Below are positions 38,141 to 47,669 of a DNA stretch of 64,000 bases, in pieces. Within the stretch, counting starts at the first letter, position 1. Each line of letters starts with the position of its first letter. The DNA comes from Clostridioides difficile (GTDB taxonomy: Bacteria; Bacillota; Clostridia; Peptostreptococcales; Peptostreptococcaceae): contig CP103804.1 of NCBI GenBank assembly GCA_024919175.1, forward strand, positions 2,976,001 to 3,040,000. Reading direction: 5' to 3'. The position numbers and the translations under genes are program-made. The notes below the pieces were generated by a model that searched no databases, was not told where the DNA came from, and saw only the letters and a list, made by a program, of their open reading frames with translations.

Positions 38141-39022
38141 ATGGTAAAAAAAAGAAAAAAGAAAACTATGGCACTTACTATAATTGTCGTAATAATTATT
38201 GGTATTTTTTCTATGGCATGGGCGGATATGTCCAAGAAAAAAGAAATTAAAGAAACTCAAGAAAGACTTAAAGCCGAAAAATTAGAAAAAGAAAGAATTG
38301 AAAAAGAAAAAAATGAACCTATCATTGGTGCAAAAAAAGAAGCTGCAAAAGAATATGGATATGATGCAAAATTAGTTTGGGATAAGCTTAACAAATATGA
38401 CTATTCAAATAATGGAGAAAAAATAGTATTCCTTACATTTGATGATGGACCATCTACCACTAATACTCCACAAGTCCTAGATATCTTAAAAAGACACGAT
38501 GTTAGAGGAACTTTCTTTATTAAGGGAGATTCTCTTGAAAGAAAAGGTGCCAACGAAATTTTAAAAAGAACATTTGATGAGGGAAATGCAATAGCTCATC
38601 ACTCATATTCTCATGACTACAAAAAACTATATCCTGGCAGAAGCCTAAATCTTGATACATTTGTAAATGAGCTTAATAAAACAGATGAAGCCATGAAGAA
38701 AGTTCTAGGAAAGAATTTTTCATCACATGTAGTTAGATGCCCAGGCGGGTATATGTCATGGAAAAATATGGAGCCTTTAGGTAACTACCTAAAAGAAAAA
38801 AATATGGCGTCAATCGACTGGAATGCTCTAAATGCTGATGCAGAAGGTAAAAAGAAAAATGCTCAAGAGTTATTTGAACATGCAAAGAAATCTTCTGAAG
38901 GTAAAGAAATGGTTGTACTTTTAATGCATGATACTTATGGAAAACAAGAAACAGTAAATGCACTAGACCAAATTATAACATATTTTAAAGATAATGGTTA
39001 CCAATTTAAAACCTTAATATAA
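38141..39022 (+). CDS. pgdA: Membrane-anchored polysaccharide (peptidoglycan) deacetylase
   Basis: This 293-residue protein has a Lys-rich start, one membrane helix (about 8-27), a highly charged coiled-coil-like stalk (about 30-62), and a NodB deacetylase domain (about 95-293). Catalytic motifs are TFDDGPS (Asp base and metal Asp), HHSYSHDY (metal His pair), RCPGGY, and LMHDTYG. This fits an extracellular N-acetylglucosamine deacetylase giving lysozyme resistance. The symbol rests on gene order recalled for C. difficile and is tentative. An AGGGGG site precedes the ATG. Confidence 0.88.
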   Translation: MVKKRKKKTMALTIIVVIIIGIFSMAWADMSKKKEIKETQERLKAEKLEKERIEKEKNEPIIGAKKEAAKEYGYDAKLVWDKLNKYDYSNNGEKIVFLTFDDGPSTTNTPQVLDILKRHDVRGTFFIKGDSLERKGANEILKRTFDEGNAIAHHSYSHDYKKLYPGRSLNLDTFVNELNKTDEAMKKVLGKNFSSHVVRCPGGYMSWKNMEPLGNYLKEKNMASIDWNALNADAEGKKKNAQELFEHAKKSSEGKEMVVLLMHDTYGKQETVNALDQIITYFKDNGYQFKTLI

Positions 39023-39025
39023 TAA

Positions 39026-39075
39026 AAAAGCAAGTTCATTGATTATACTTTTATATAACCAACGAACTTGCTTTT
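39026..39075. terminator. Bidirectional terminator between convergent deacetylase and tyrS genes
   Basis: The arms at 39026-39037 and 39064-39075 (AAAAGCAAGTTC and complement) are flanked by A-run and T-run, so the hairpin can terminate both converging transcripts. Confidence 0.9.
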
Positions 39076-39083
39076 ATTTTAAT

Positions 39084-40292
39084 CTATTTTACTAACTCTA
39101 ATTTTACAAATTTTTTCTTTCCTATTTGAACAACAAGCTCACTTTCTTTAGCAACTGTACTCAAATCTTCCACTTTCTCACCATTTACTTTTACTCCACC
39201 TTGAGATGCTAATCTTCTAACTTCACTCTTACTCTTAACAATCTCATTAGAAACTAAAACTTCAATTAAATCAAAATCTTCTTCTTTAACTTGAATTGTT
39301 TGTATATCTTCAGGTATTTGACCTTTTTGGAATACAGATTTAAATCTTTCTTCAGCTTCTTTAGCAGCTTCTTCTCCATGGTATAAAGTTACTATTTCTC
39401 TTGCTAGGTTCATTTTTATATCTCTTGGATTTACTGAACCATCTTTTAATTGAGTTTCAATTTTATTAACTTCATCAGGATGAACATCAGTTACTAAATT
39501 GTAGTATTTAATTATAAGTTCATCAGGAATCTCCATAGATTTTTGGTACATTATTCCCGCTTCTTCATCTATTCCAATGTAATTTCCTAAACTCTTACTC
39601 ATTTTTTCTTTTCCATCTAATCCTTCTATCAAAGGCATCATTATCACTATTTGAGATTCCATACCAAACTCTCTTTGTAGTGATCTTCCCATTAATAAGT
39701 TAAATCTTTGGTCAGTTCCACCAAGCTCTATGTCTGCTTCTAATGCTATTGAATCATATGCTTGCATCAATGGATAGAAAAATTCATGCACTGATATTGG
39801 CATTTGTCCTTCATATCTCTTTTTGAAGTCTTCTCTTTCTAACATTCTCGCAACAGTAATAGTTGCAGCTAATTTTATTACATCTTCAAAATTTAATTTA
39901 GCTAGCCATTCACTATTAAATCTTACAATAGTTTTTTCTTTATCTAAAACTTTAAAGATTTGCTCTTCATAAGTTTTTGCATTTTGAAGAACTTGTTCTG
40001 TTGTTAAAGCTTTTCTAGCTTTAGATTTTCCAGTTGGGTCTCCAATTTTACCTGTAAAATCTCCAATTATGATTACTATTTGATGACCTAAATCTTGTAA
40101 TTGTTTCATCTTTCTAAGAACCACTGTATGACCTAAATGTATATCTGGAGCACTTGGATCTAACCCCAATTTTACTATCATAGGTTTTCCTTCTTTTTCT
40201 GATTTAATAAGTTTTTCTCTTAACTCTTTTTCGTCTATTAAATCATCTACACCTTTCATAATTATTCGCATTTGCTCGTCTATCGTTTTCAT
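39084..40292 (-). CDS. tyrS: Tyrosyl-tRNA synthetase
   Basis: This class I synthetase has about 402 residues. I place the start at ATG 40292 (MKTIDEQMRI), since GGAGG lies 7 bases upstream. A 40298 ATG is too close to that site, and longer frames run into the T-box leader. The HIGH-type motif is IHLGHTVVL, the tyrosine-pocket region is ELGGTDQRFNLLMG, the KMSKS motif is EKMSKSLGN, and a C-terminal S4 RNA-binding domain is present (SKSEVRRLASQGGVKVNG). A tyrosine T-box lies upstream. Confidence 0.96.
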   Translation of the reverse strand: MKTIDEQMRIIMKGVDDLIDEKELREKLIKSEKEGKPMIVKLGLDPSAPDIHLGHTVVLRKMKQLQDLGHQIVIIIGDFTGKIGDPTGKSKARKALTTEQVLQNAKTYEEQIFKVLDKEKTIVRFNSEWLAKLNFEDVIKLAATITVARMLEREDFKKRYEGQMPISVHEFFYPLMQAYDSIALEADIELGGTDQRFNLLMGRSLQREFGMESQIVIMMPLIEGLDGKEKMSKSLGNYIGIDEEAGIMYQKSMEIPDELIIKYYNLVTDVHPDEVNKIETQLKDGSVNPRDIKMNLAREIVTLYHGEEAAKEAEERFKSVFQKGQIPEDIQTIQVKEEDFDLIEVLVSNEIVKSKSEVRRLASQGGVKVNGEKVEDLSTVAKESELVVQIGKKKFVKLELVK

Positions 40293-40350
40293 TTTCATTC
40301 CTCCTAAAATATTTATATAATCTATGATTTTTATTTTTATAATAAAAAAA

Positions 40351-40640
40351 GCTCTCATCCTATTAAAAGGACGAAAGCATTGCTTACGTGTTACCACCTT
40401 AGTTCATCAATATCTCACGATATTAATCTCTTAGAGTATAATTTATTTACTCATGTACTATAACGTGTACTATTCCGATATTTCTTAATGGTTGTTATCT
40501 TTCAGAGATATTGCTCCGAGATGTATTCAAACTAAATCGATTTATTCCATTTCACCAAACTGGAACTCTCTGTTAAATAAAATTCAGCTCTACTTCTTCT
40601 CTTCACAGCATTTATATATTCAGATTATTGCATCAATTAT
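40351..40640 (-). promoter_or_regulatory. Tyrosine T-box riboswitch upstream of tyrS
   Basis: On the minus strand the leader shows the conserved T-box segment GGTGGTAACACG (40388-40399). It is followed by an 11-bp terminator stem (40378-40368 with 40361-40351) and a U-run. Upstream, Stem I carries the specifier in the context GAATACATCTC; the TAC tyrosine codon is at 40525-40523. Uncharged tRNA-Tyr should stabilise the antiterminator and turn on tyrS. The 5' limit is approximate. Confidence 0.92.
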
Positions 40641-40766
40641 AAGAAGTTTTTCTTAACTTACTCATAATATATTATTATTTTTACATTTTGTCAACCTTTT
40701 TTATTATTATATACAGGTTTTTTTACATTATACCATTTTTTTATATTTTTTACCAATGCATAAAGT

Positions 40767-41735
40767 TTATTTTTCAATTAAAATATTTATTTGTTTATTG
40801 ACAATATTAATTTGAGTCAATCTTATATTCATTTTTTTATTTAAAAATGCATTTATAATAATTAGTCCAATAACAGTTATCTTAAAAATTAGAAATAAAG
40901 ATATAACTACTATCAAGAAAGAAATTCTAGCATATGCTACTTTTCTAAATTTAGATATTATAAAATTTTGCAGTGACATACAGGAATCTCTAATGACAAA
41001 ATACATACACAAATACCCAATCGATATAAAAATTGTTTTTAAATAAACTATCTCAGTTTTAATATTTAATATATTTGTAATTTCAAAAACAGCTAAATAA
41101 AACACACACATATAAAAAACTTTCTTTGAGCAACATAAAAATTGATTTAAAAATCTAAAATTCTTAAATACTAAAAGCTTTTTTAAAGAATTGGAACTTA
41201 AAATATGTAATTTATGCCCCATAATCAAACTTAAAAAATATATACAAAAAACCATTCCAAAAGGAAATAATGCTATCATTAAGTAATAAATAGAATCTGC
41301 ATATCCATTAAAATAAATCAATTTACTGTATCCCTGAAATTCTCTCATAAAACTGTATCCTATTAATGTTGAAGCATATATATCAATAAAAACCATTATA
41401 ATGACTCCAAGCATTGAACCATATACTAAATCATCCATAATTGTTGATGCTTTATTTATTAAATAACCACATATTATACCAAGTAATACACTCTGACTTG
41501 CCCAAATAGCAGTTCCCAAATTTCCAATCACCAAAGAAATTATTAAAAGTGATGTAATTCCAGATAAAACAGTATACTTTAAATCACACTTTAAACATAT
41601 TATACAAAAAAATATTGGCACTATAAAATCTAAATAAATAGCATATCCAAATCCAGTACCTACAGCTATAATTGTTATTACTATAAATAAAGACGACAAT
41701 AAAGCTGCTTCAGTTAATTTTTTAGTAGTATTCAA
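40767..41735 (-). CDS. DUF2232 (YybS-like) integral membrane protein
   Basis: This protein of about 322 residues has eight or so hydrophobic helices, beginning TKKLTEAALLSSLFIVITIIA, the pattern of DUF2232 proteins related to S-components. I choose the TTG at 41735 because GGAGG lies 7 bases upstream; the ATG at 41798 has no ribosome site. The C-terminal region (about 200-322) is Phe/Ile/Lys-rich and less conserved. A transport-linked role is only an inference. Confidence 0.75.
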   Translation of the reverse strand: MNTTKKLTEAALLSSLFIVITIIAVGTGFGYAIYLDFIVPIFFCIICLKCDLKYTVLSGITSLLIISLVIGNLGTAIWASQSVLLGIICGYLINKASTIMDDLVYGSMLGVIIMVFIDIYASTLIGYSFMREFQGYSKLIYFNGYADSIYYLMIALFPFGMVFCIYFLSLIMGHKLHILSSNSLKKLLVFKNFRFLNQFLCCSKKVFYMCVFYLAVFEITNILNIKTEIVYLKTIFISIGYLCMYFVIRDSCMSLQNFIISKFRKVAYARISFLIVVISLFLIFKITVIGLIIINAFLNKKMNIRLTQINIVNKQINILIEK

Positions 41736-41914
41736 GACAATGCCTCCACAAATCATAATTTTTCTAACTAATATTTTATTTTTAGTACAGTATAACACTT
41801 TTTTAAAATATTTTTAACACCTACATATTTTAATAAAAGTATTTCTGTTAAAAATTATAAAATGGTATAATATATCTTAATATTCAGTTTTAATATACTT
41901 AGGAGGTAGTTATT

Positions 41915-42355
41915 ATGTTTAAAATAAAACACTTTAATGATTTGAGTTTAAATGAGTTTTACGAAATAGCAAAATCAAGATATGAAGTATTTGCATGTGA
42001 ACAAAAGATATTTTCATTAAATGATTATGATGATGTAGACAAAAACTCTTATCATATATTCTTAGAAGATAATGGCTTGATTTGTGCTTATGCCAGAATA
42101 ATACCAAAAAAATATAGTTCTTATAATGATGTTTCTATTGGTAGGGTTTTAGTTCTTTCCAGTCATAGAAAAAAAGGAATTGCAAAGCAAATGATGGATT
42201 GTGCTATAGACTTTGTAAAAGTTAATTTGCATGAAAATAATATAACCTTATCAGCCCAAGCTTACATAAAAAATCTTTACTTATCGTGTGGTTTTAAAGA
42301 AATTTCAGAAGTATACGATGAAGCAGGTATTGAACATATTGAAATGAGATTATAG
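41915..42355 (+). CDS. GNAT acetyltransferase, ElaA-like
   Basis: This 146-residue protein has the ElaA-type start (HFNDLSLNEFYEIAKSRYEVFACEQ), the acetyl-CoA loop VLVLSSHRKKGIAKQMM near residues 80-96, and the C-terminal strand CGFKEISEVYDEAGIEHIEM. The substrate is unknown. It has an AGGAGG ribosome site and is followed by a terminator. Confidence 0.9.
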   Translation: MFKIKHFNDLSLNEFYEIAKSRYEVFACEQKIFSLNDYDDVDKNSYHIFLEDNGLICAYARIIPKKYSSYNDVSIGRVLVLSSHRKKGIAKQMMDCAIDFVKVNLHENNITLSAQAYIKNLYLSCGFKEISEVYDEAGIEHIEMRL

Positions 42356-42436
42356 TGTTGACAGGCTAACATTGTTAATATATAATTAAATTAAATATTG
42401 AATTGATATTTAGGTATTTGAAAATACCTTATATAA

Positions 42437-42472
42437 GTCAGAAGGCTTTTGCGCTTTCTGATTTTTTTATTA
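42437..42472 (+). terminator. Terminator of the ElaA-like gene
   Basis: The stem CAGAAGGC/GCTTTCTG around 42440-42461 is followed by a run of T. Confidence 0.82.
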
Positions 42473-42561
42473 TCAAAATTCAATAATTATATAGATTCAA
42501 AATGTTAATTTTTATTCTATATTCTACTTTCCCCAAAAGTAAGAATTATACCCAACTTTGT

Positions 42562-42588
42562 GATAGGCATATTGCCTATCTTTTTTTT
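42562..42588 (+). terminator. Hairpin with T8 tract upstream of feoA
   Basis: A perfect 8-bp stem (42562-42569 with 42573-42580) and eight T follow. It lies before the likely feoA promoter, so it either insulates feoAB or ends an unannotated short RNA. Confidence 0.75.
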
Positions 42589-42616
42589 GCAAAAAGTAAC
42601 AAGCTAATAGTATAAT
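42587..42616 (+). promoter_or_regulatory. Putative sigma-A promoter of feoAB
   Basis: TTGCAA (42587-42592) and TATAAT (42611-42616) are separated by 18 bases, about 58 bases upstream of the feoA start. I did not see a convincing Fur box overlapping it. Confidence 0.55.
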
Positions 42617-42674
42617 GCATAGTTTAGAATAAGAAGATTAGCTCAGGCTAAATTTCATGCATGGAGGTGCTACT

Positions 42675-42902
42675 ATGAAAAACCTTAATGATATTCAAGT
42701 GAAAAAAACTGTTAAAGTTGAAGATATATTATCTAGTGGTAATTTAAGAGAGAGAATGTTGGCACTTGGTCTTACTAGAGGAGCTGTTATAGACGTAGTT
42801 AGAAAAGGGCCAAAAAATAATTTAACTGTCTACAACATCAGAGGTAGCAAGATAGCTCTACGACAAGAAGAAAGTAGACTAATATTAGTTTCTGACATTT
42901 AA
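42675..42902 (+). CDS. feoA: Ferrous iron transport protein FeoA
   Basis: This 75-residue SH3-like protein supports FeoB. The start at 42675 (MKNLNDIQVKK) is set by GGAGGTG 7 bases upstream. Family features are LRERMLALGLTRGAVIDVVRKGPKNN-type residues in the middle (MLALGLTRGAVIDV) and the C-terminal GSKIALRQEES. FeoB follows after 25 bases. Confidence 0.92.
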   Translation: MKNLNDIQVKKTVKVEDILSSGNLRERMLALGLTRGAVIDVVRKGPKNNLTVYNIRGSKIALRQEESRLILVSDI

Positions 42903-42927
42903 AATTTTCTAGCAGGAGGATATTAAT

Positions 42928-45048
42928 ATGGGTTTGACACACAACTCAACTAAAATGAATTCTTTAAAAGACATGTTTGATATAGATAACAAGGAAGACC
43001 AGTTTGTAATTGCACTAGCTGGTAATCCAAATACAGGTAAAAGTACTGTGTTTAATCATCTTACTGGACTTAGACAACACACTGGAAATTGGCCAGGAAA
43101 AACTGTAGCTACGGCTCGTGGTAATTTTAAATATCAAAATACAGAATATGCATTAATAGATTTACCAGGAACATATTCTCTATTTGCTTTGTCACAAGAA
43201 GAAATCGTAGCTCGTGATTTTATATGTTTTGGTAATCCAGATGCAGTAATAGTAGTGTGTGACGCTACATGTCTTGAAAGAAATTTAAATTTAGTTTTTC
43301 AAGTAATGGAACTCACAGATAAAGTCATTTTATGTATAAACTTAATAGATGAAGCTAGAAAAAAAGGTATTAATATTAATAAAGATTTCTTAGAAGAAGC
43401 TCTTGGAATTCCAGTTGTTTTAACTGCTGCAAGAAATGGTTCTGGTATGGAGGAGCTATTAGAGATTTTAAATGATGTATCTTTTGATAAATACAAGTTT
43501 AATAATAAGCCAGTAAAATACAACGAAAATATAGAAAATACAGTAGAATCAATTCAACCAGAGTTAGATGATATCATGCCAAATATAAATTCTAGGTGGT
43601 TGGGTCTTAGACTTATTGATGGTGATGAAAGTATTTTTGAATCTATGAGTAATTATATAGATATGGATTCTATAGATGCTATTAATGATGTAAAGAAAAA
43701 AATTCCAAATAATACAAACAAGCAGAAGACTAGAGATGAATTTACTAAAATCAATTATGATTATGCTAAAAAATTAAGTGATGAGTGCTGTTCTAACAAT
43801 GCTAAAAAATCAACAGATAGAGAGGAAAAAGTAGATAAAATATTAACATCTAAAATATTTGGTCTTCCAATAATGCTCTTGTTATTAGGTACTATACTGT
43901 GGATTACTATAGAAGGAGCTAACTATCCATCCACTTTATTATCTAATTTATTACTTGGATTTGAGCCAAGTATTTCAAGTATATTAAACAGCATTAATTG
44001 TCCATCTTGGTTAAATGATATGTTAGTCTTAGGATTATATAGGACTTTAGCATGGGTAATCTCTGTAATGCTACCTCCTATGGCAATCTTTTTCCCATTA
44101 TTCACATTGCTTGAGGATTTTGGATACTTGCCAAGAGTTGCATTTAACTTAGACCATCTATTTAAAAAAGCTTGTGCTCATGGTAAACAATGTTTGACTA
44201 TGTGTATGGGATTTGGATGTAATGCTGCTGGAGTTATTGGTTGTAGAATAATTGACTCTCCAAGAGAAAGACTTATTGCTATACTTACAAATAACTTTGT
44301 TCCTTGTAATGGCCGTTTTCCTACTTTAATAGCTATATCTACAATATTTTTTAGCTCTGTTATAACTAACTCTTTTATATCTAGTGTAGCAACTGCATTT
44401 TGTATAACATTATTAATAATTTTAGGAGTTATAATAACACTTTTAGTTTCTTATACTCTTTCCAAGACATTATTAAAAGGAGTTCCTTCTACATTCACAT
44501 TAGAACTTCCTCCTTATAGAGTTCCTCAAATAGGTAGAACTTTATATACTTCTATAATAGACAGAACAGTATTTGTTTTAGGAAGAGCTGTAATGGTAGC
44601 TATACCTGCTGGTGTTATAACTTGGATATTTGCAAATATCTATATAGGAGATTTGAGCATATTATCACATGTTGCAAACTTTTTAGATCCTTTAGCTAAA
44701 TTAATTGGTCTAGATGGCTTCATATTAATGGCTTTTATTCTTGGTTTTCCAGCAAATGAGATAGTTATACCTATACTTTTAATGGCTTATCTAGCAACTG
44801 GTTCTATGATAGAATTAGATAGCTTTAGTGCGCTAGGTCAAGTTCTTAGAGAACATGGCTGGACTTATTTAACAGCTTTAAATGTTATGTTATTTAGTTT
44901 ACTCCATTGGCCTTGTGCAACAACACTTTTGACTATAAAAAGAGAAACTGGAAGTTTAAAATGGACTGCCTTAGGATTTTTAATGCCTACTGTACTTGCT
45001 TTTGTTGTTTGTTTTTTAACAACTTTAGTTTATAATTTATTTGTATAA
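42928..45048 (+). CDS. feoB: Ferrous iron transporter FeoB
   Basis: This is a 706-residue G-protein-coupled Fe(II) transporter. The N-terminal GTPase domain has G1 GNPNTGKST near residue 32, G3 DLPGTYSL and G4 NLIDEA, followed by a helical GDI region. The membrane domain (about 310-706) has two Gate segments with conserved Cys and Pro (for example MGFGCNAAGVIGCR and NNFVPCNGRFPT). It has no visible truncation and ends before a strong terminator. Confidence 0.95.
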   Translation: MGLTHNSTKMNSLKDMFDIDNKEDQFVIALAGNPNTGKSTVFNHLTGLRQHTGNWPGKTVATARGNFKYQNTEYALIDLPGTYSLFALSQEEIVARDFICFGNPDAVIVVCDATCLERNLNLVFQVMELTDKVILCINLIDEARKKGININKDFLEEALGIPVVLTAARNGSGMEELLEILNDVSFDKYKFNNKPVKYNENIENTVESIQPELDDIMPNINSRWLGLRLIDGDESIFESMSNYIDMDSIDAINDVKKKIPNNTNKQKTRDEFTKINYDYAKKLSDECCSNNAKKSTDREEKVDKILTSKIFGLPIMLLLLGTILWITIEGANYPSTLLSNLLLGFEPSISSILNSINCPSWLNDMLVLGLYRTLAWVISVMLPPMAIFFPLFTLLEDFGYLPRVAFNLDHLFKKACAHGKQCLTMCMGFGCNAAGVIGCRIIDSPRERLIAILTNNFVPCNGRFPTLIAISTIFFSSVITNSFISSVATAFCITLLIILGVIITLLVSYTLSKTLLKGVPSTFTLELPPYRVPQIGRTLYTSIIDRTVFVLGRAVMVAIPAGVITWIFANIYIGDLSILSHVANFLDPLAKLIGLDGFILMAFILGFPANEIVIPILLMAYLATGSMIELDSFSALGQVLREHGWTYLTALNVMLFSLLHWPCATTLLTIKRETGSLKWTALGFLMPTVLAFVVCFLTTLVYNLFV

Positions 45049-45115
45049 TTAGTATTTAGTTAACATTAAACTTTATCCTATAAGTATTATTTAAAAATTC
45101 ATATACTTTATTATT

Positions 45116-45177
45116 AAAATAGAGGTATATTCAGGTGATAAGTAATTCTACTTATCACTTGAATATACCTCTATTTT
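45116..45177 (+). terminator. Terminator of feoAB
   Basis: A near-perfect 29-bp stem (45116-45144 with 45149-45177), flanked by A and T tracts. Confidence 0.93.
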
Positions 45178-45261
45178 AATTTTGAATTCTTATATAGATA
45201 TTTGAATTGAAATCTCAGTCATGCAGTAAAAATTTATATCGTCTACTGCTCCATAAATATT

Positions 45262-45436
45262 TTAAGTATTTCCATTAAGCAAATATTGTTCTAATTCTAT
45301 CCAGTTTGTGATTTCGGCCATGGTATTGTAGCATAACTTATAAAATTCATTGCTTAGAGCCAGCATTTCTTTCTTTGCCGTCATAGAATGGTCACTGATT
45401 ACCAATGCTCCAAATGGGGTATTTGCAACCAGTTTT
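45262..45436 (-). pseudogene. 3' remnant of a gene, possibly a nucleoside-phosphorylase-like protein
   Basis: About 57 C-terminal codons remain on the minus strand (ALVISDHSMTAKKEM ... WIELEQYLLNGNT). The VISDH-x-x-T pattern recalls the C-terminal region of the purine/uridine phosphorylase family, a weak resemblance only. The reading frame continues right into panB antisense DNA, where it stops being meaningful, so the 5' part is missing. The junction with panB is near 45430-45440. Confidence 0.55.
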
Positions 45437-45967
45437 AGTAGCAGACTTGTAAAAGAAGGTGGGGCACATGCTGTAAAATTAGAAGGTGGCTCAAACGTTA
45501 TAGAACAAATAAAAAACATTGTAAATGCTCAAATACCTGTAATGGGCCATTTAGGGCTAACACCTCAATCTGTAAATTCATTTGGTGGATTTAAGGTTCA
45601 AGGAAATACTAGTGAAACAGCAAAACAACTTATTGAAGATGCTAAATTAATAGAAAAAGCAGGAGCATTTTCTATTGTCCTTGAAGGCGTTCCTGCTAAA
45701 ATATCTGCGATGGTGACTAACTCTATTTCAATTCCTACAATAGGGATAGGGGCAGGAATTAATTGTGATGGTCAAATTTTAGTTTATCAAGATATGTTGG
45801 GGATGTTTGGAGATTTTGTACCTAAGTTTGTAAAGCAATACGCAAATATAGGCGATATAATGAAAGATTCAATTAAAAATTACATAATAGAAGTTGAAAC
45901 TGGTACATTTTCACAAGAAAAACATAGCTTTTCAATAAATGAATCTGAATTAGAAAAATTATACTAA
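45437..45967 (+). pseudogene. panB: panB remnant: 5'-truncated ketopantoate hydroxymethyltransferase
   Basis: From SRLVKEGGAHAVKLEGG onward the sequence is a good match to the PanB barrel C-terminal two-thirds: PVMGHLGLTPQSV, the catalytic-region VLEGVPA, and GIGAGINCDGQILVYQDMLG. The first roughly 90 residues, with the N-terminal metal-binding Asp, the ribosome site and the promoter, are absent. The frame upstream of the junction is antisense to a different gene. A functional enzyme is unlikely. panC follows after 18 bases. Confidence 0.85.
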
Positions 45968-45985
45968 GATTAAGGATGGTACAAA

Positions 45986-46835
45986 ATGCTTGTAAAAGAA
46001 ATAAAATCACTAATAAATATAATTAAAGATTGGGAAAAAGCTGGGTATTCTATAGGACTTGTTCCTACTATGGGATTTTTGCATGAAGGACATCAAAGCC
46101 TTGTTAAAAGAGCTGAAAAAGAAAATGATAAGGTAGTAGTAAGTATATTTGTAAATCCAACTCAATTTGGACCAAACGAAGATTTTAGCAGCTATCCGAG
46201 AGATATAGAAAAAGATTTTAAATACTGTATAGATAGTGGTGCATCAGTAGTCTTTAATTCCATCATCAGAAGAAATGTATTTGAAAGGCAATTGTACTAC
46301 CATAAATGTGTCTGGACTTACAGATTTTCTTTGTGGTTCTAAAAGACCTGTTCATTTTGGTGGTGTCTGTCTAGTTGTTTCAAAACTTATGAATATAGTA
46401 ACTCCTGATAAAGCTTATTTTGGAGAGAAAGATGCTCAACAATTAGCAGTAATTAAAAGTATGGTAAAAGATTTGAATATAGACACAAAAATAATAGGCT
46501 GTCCTATAGTTCGTGAAAATGATGGTTTAGCAAAGAGCTCAAGAAACACATATCTTTCAAAAGAGGAAAGAATATCTGCTTTAGTTTTAAATCAAAGCTT
46601 AAACTTAGCAAAAAAAGAATTGGCAAAAGGAAATCTAGATGTAAAAAAAATAAAAGAATTAATAACAGCTAAAATAAATTCTAAAGATTCAGCAAAAATA
46701 GATTATATTGAAATTGTAGATAGTAATACATTACAACCTGTTGAACAGATAGAAAATTCTATACTTGTAGCAATTGCTGTTTTCATAGAAAAAACTAGAT
46801 TAATTGACAACTTTACATTTCAATTGGATATATAA
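45986..46835 (+). pseudogene. panC: panC with a one-base frameshift (pantothenate synthetase)
   Basis: The first part (LVPTMGFLHEGHQSLVKRA, FVNPTQFGPNEDFSSYPRD) and the second part (VSGLTDFLCGSKRP, YFGEKDAQQLAVI, SSRNTYLS) together give a complete PanC, but in different frames. Around 46258-46262 the sequence AATTCCATCATCAG would read N-P-S-S-E-E-M if one T were removed, matching the family's conserved segment. A single T insertion is the simplest explanation. A sequencing error cannot be excluded from this sequence alone. No panD is visible downstream. Confidence 0.85.
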
Positions 46836-47184
46836 ACTGTGATTTTATGCAGTACAATTGATTTAAAAAATGATATTTTACAAAAAGGAAAATTTAAAAA
46901 TCAGATTTTCCTAAGATTATTATTAATTGCAATTATATAAGTGTGCTAGTAGTACACTTATATTTTTTTATGTAATTTATCTTGTTAAAATTCCATAACT
47001 TAACTATCTATGATTGAGTTTGAAAAGTTAGCATTTCTTCTTTTAATATAAAAATATATCCAGTTTTGCATATCCACTTGTAAAGTATGTCTACGCAATA
47101 TATCATACTATATATATTTATGAATGAAATAATTTTTGCTATTTACTGAATATTTTTATTTTTTGTTTTTTAGGGGGATTGATT
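46836..47184. other. Intergenic region after panC
   Basis: It contains an intrinsic terminator at 46937-46969 (stem ATAAGTGT/ACACTTAT, then T7). The remainder is AT-rich with no gene visible and leads into the small ORF at 47185. Confidence 0.6.
46937..46969 (+). terminator. Terminator downstream of panC
   Basis: The stem 46937-46944 with 46954-46961 is followed by a run of T. Confidence 0.8.
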
Positions 47185-47367
47185 ATGTTTAAAGATAAAA
47201 TCGACGAATGTGTTCATATAATGACTGCATATATTGCTAGTTTAAAAGAATACTATTCATTCATAGAAACTCAAATTGGTGATTTTATTAAAAAATATGG
47301 AGAAGAGATTGTAGACCTATGTCTTCATAGAATAATGATTTTACTATGCGAATGTGGTTTGGCATAA
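47185..47367 (+). CDS. Small hypothetical protein, 60 aa (intact paralogue of the pseudogene at 49.5 kb)
   Basis: The frame begins MFKDKIDECVHIMTAYIASL and ends CLHRIMILLCECGLA, after a TTTTTTAGGGGGAT ribosome-site context. The same upstream context and a similar but interrupted protein occur at 49509-49661. It is helical and amphipathic, with Cys in the C-terminal third; there is no signal peptide. I do not recognise the family. A long hairpin follows. Confidence 0.65.
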   Translation: MFKDKIDECVHIMTAYIASLKEYYSFIETQIGDFIKKYGEEIVDLCLHRIMILLCECGLA

Positions 47368-47376
47368 AATTAAATA

Positions 47377-47439
47377 TATTAAAGTTGGGTAAGAAGATAA
47401 TCTTATATAAAATTCTTCTTATCCACTTTAATATATCCA
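47377..47439 (+). terminator. Long imperfect hairpin after the 60-aa gene
   Basis: ATATTAAAGT near 47377 pairs with ACTTTAATAT near 47430, and GTAAGAAG pairs with CTTCTTAT inside. It is probably a terminator, although the T-tract is weak. Confidence 0.55.
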
Positions 47440-47669
47440 TTTTATAATTTATCTTTTGGAAATTTTACCATAATAAATCATACATAATTATAATATATTT
47501 AAGTTAAATTTATAGCCTTAATCATTTGACCATTCATAAATTACGCTTCACTTATTCATCTTCTCACAGCCTATTGTATACAGAAAAAATGAATATATTA
47601 TGGAATCATGCTATAATTATCACAAGAAATAGGTCAATAAATTATAATTTTTAATAAGGCGGAATAAAT

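Noticed and set aside
38044..38260. Two leftward frames opposite the deacetylase start
   Set aside because: They are antisense to the deacetylase promoter and membrane-anchor codons and read as low-complexity Phe/Tyr-rich sequence.
42587..42674. Fur box upstream of feoA
   Set aside because: No stretch approaches the 19-bp Fur consensus closely enough to claim.
45350..45436. Apparent N-terminal extension of the panB frame
   Set aside because: These codons are antisense to the neighbouring gene remnant and do not resemble the PanB N-terminus.
46980..47180. Possible second c-di-GMP riboswitch before the 60-aa gene
   Set aside because: A short ACGCAA is present, but the GNRA-capped P2 and the P1 complement are missing.
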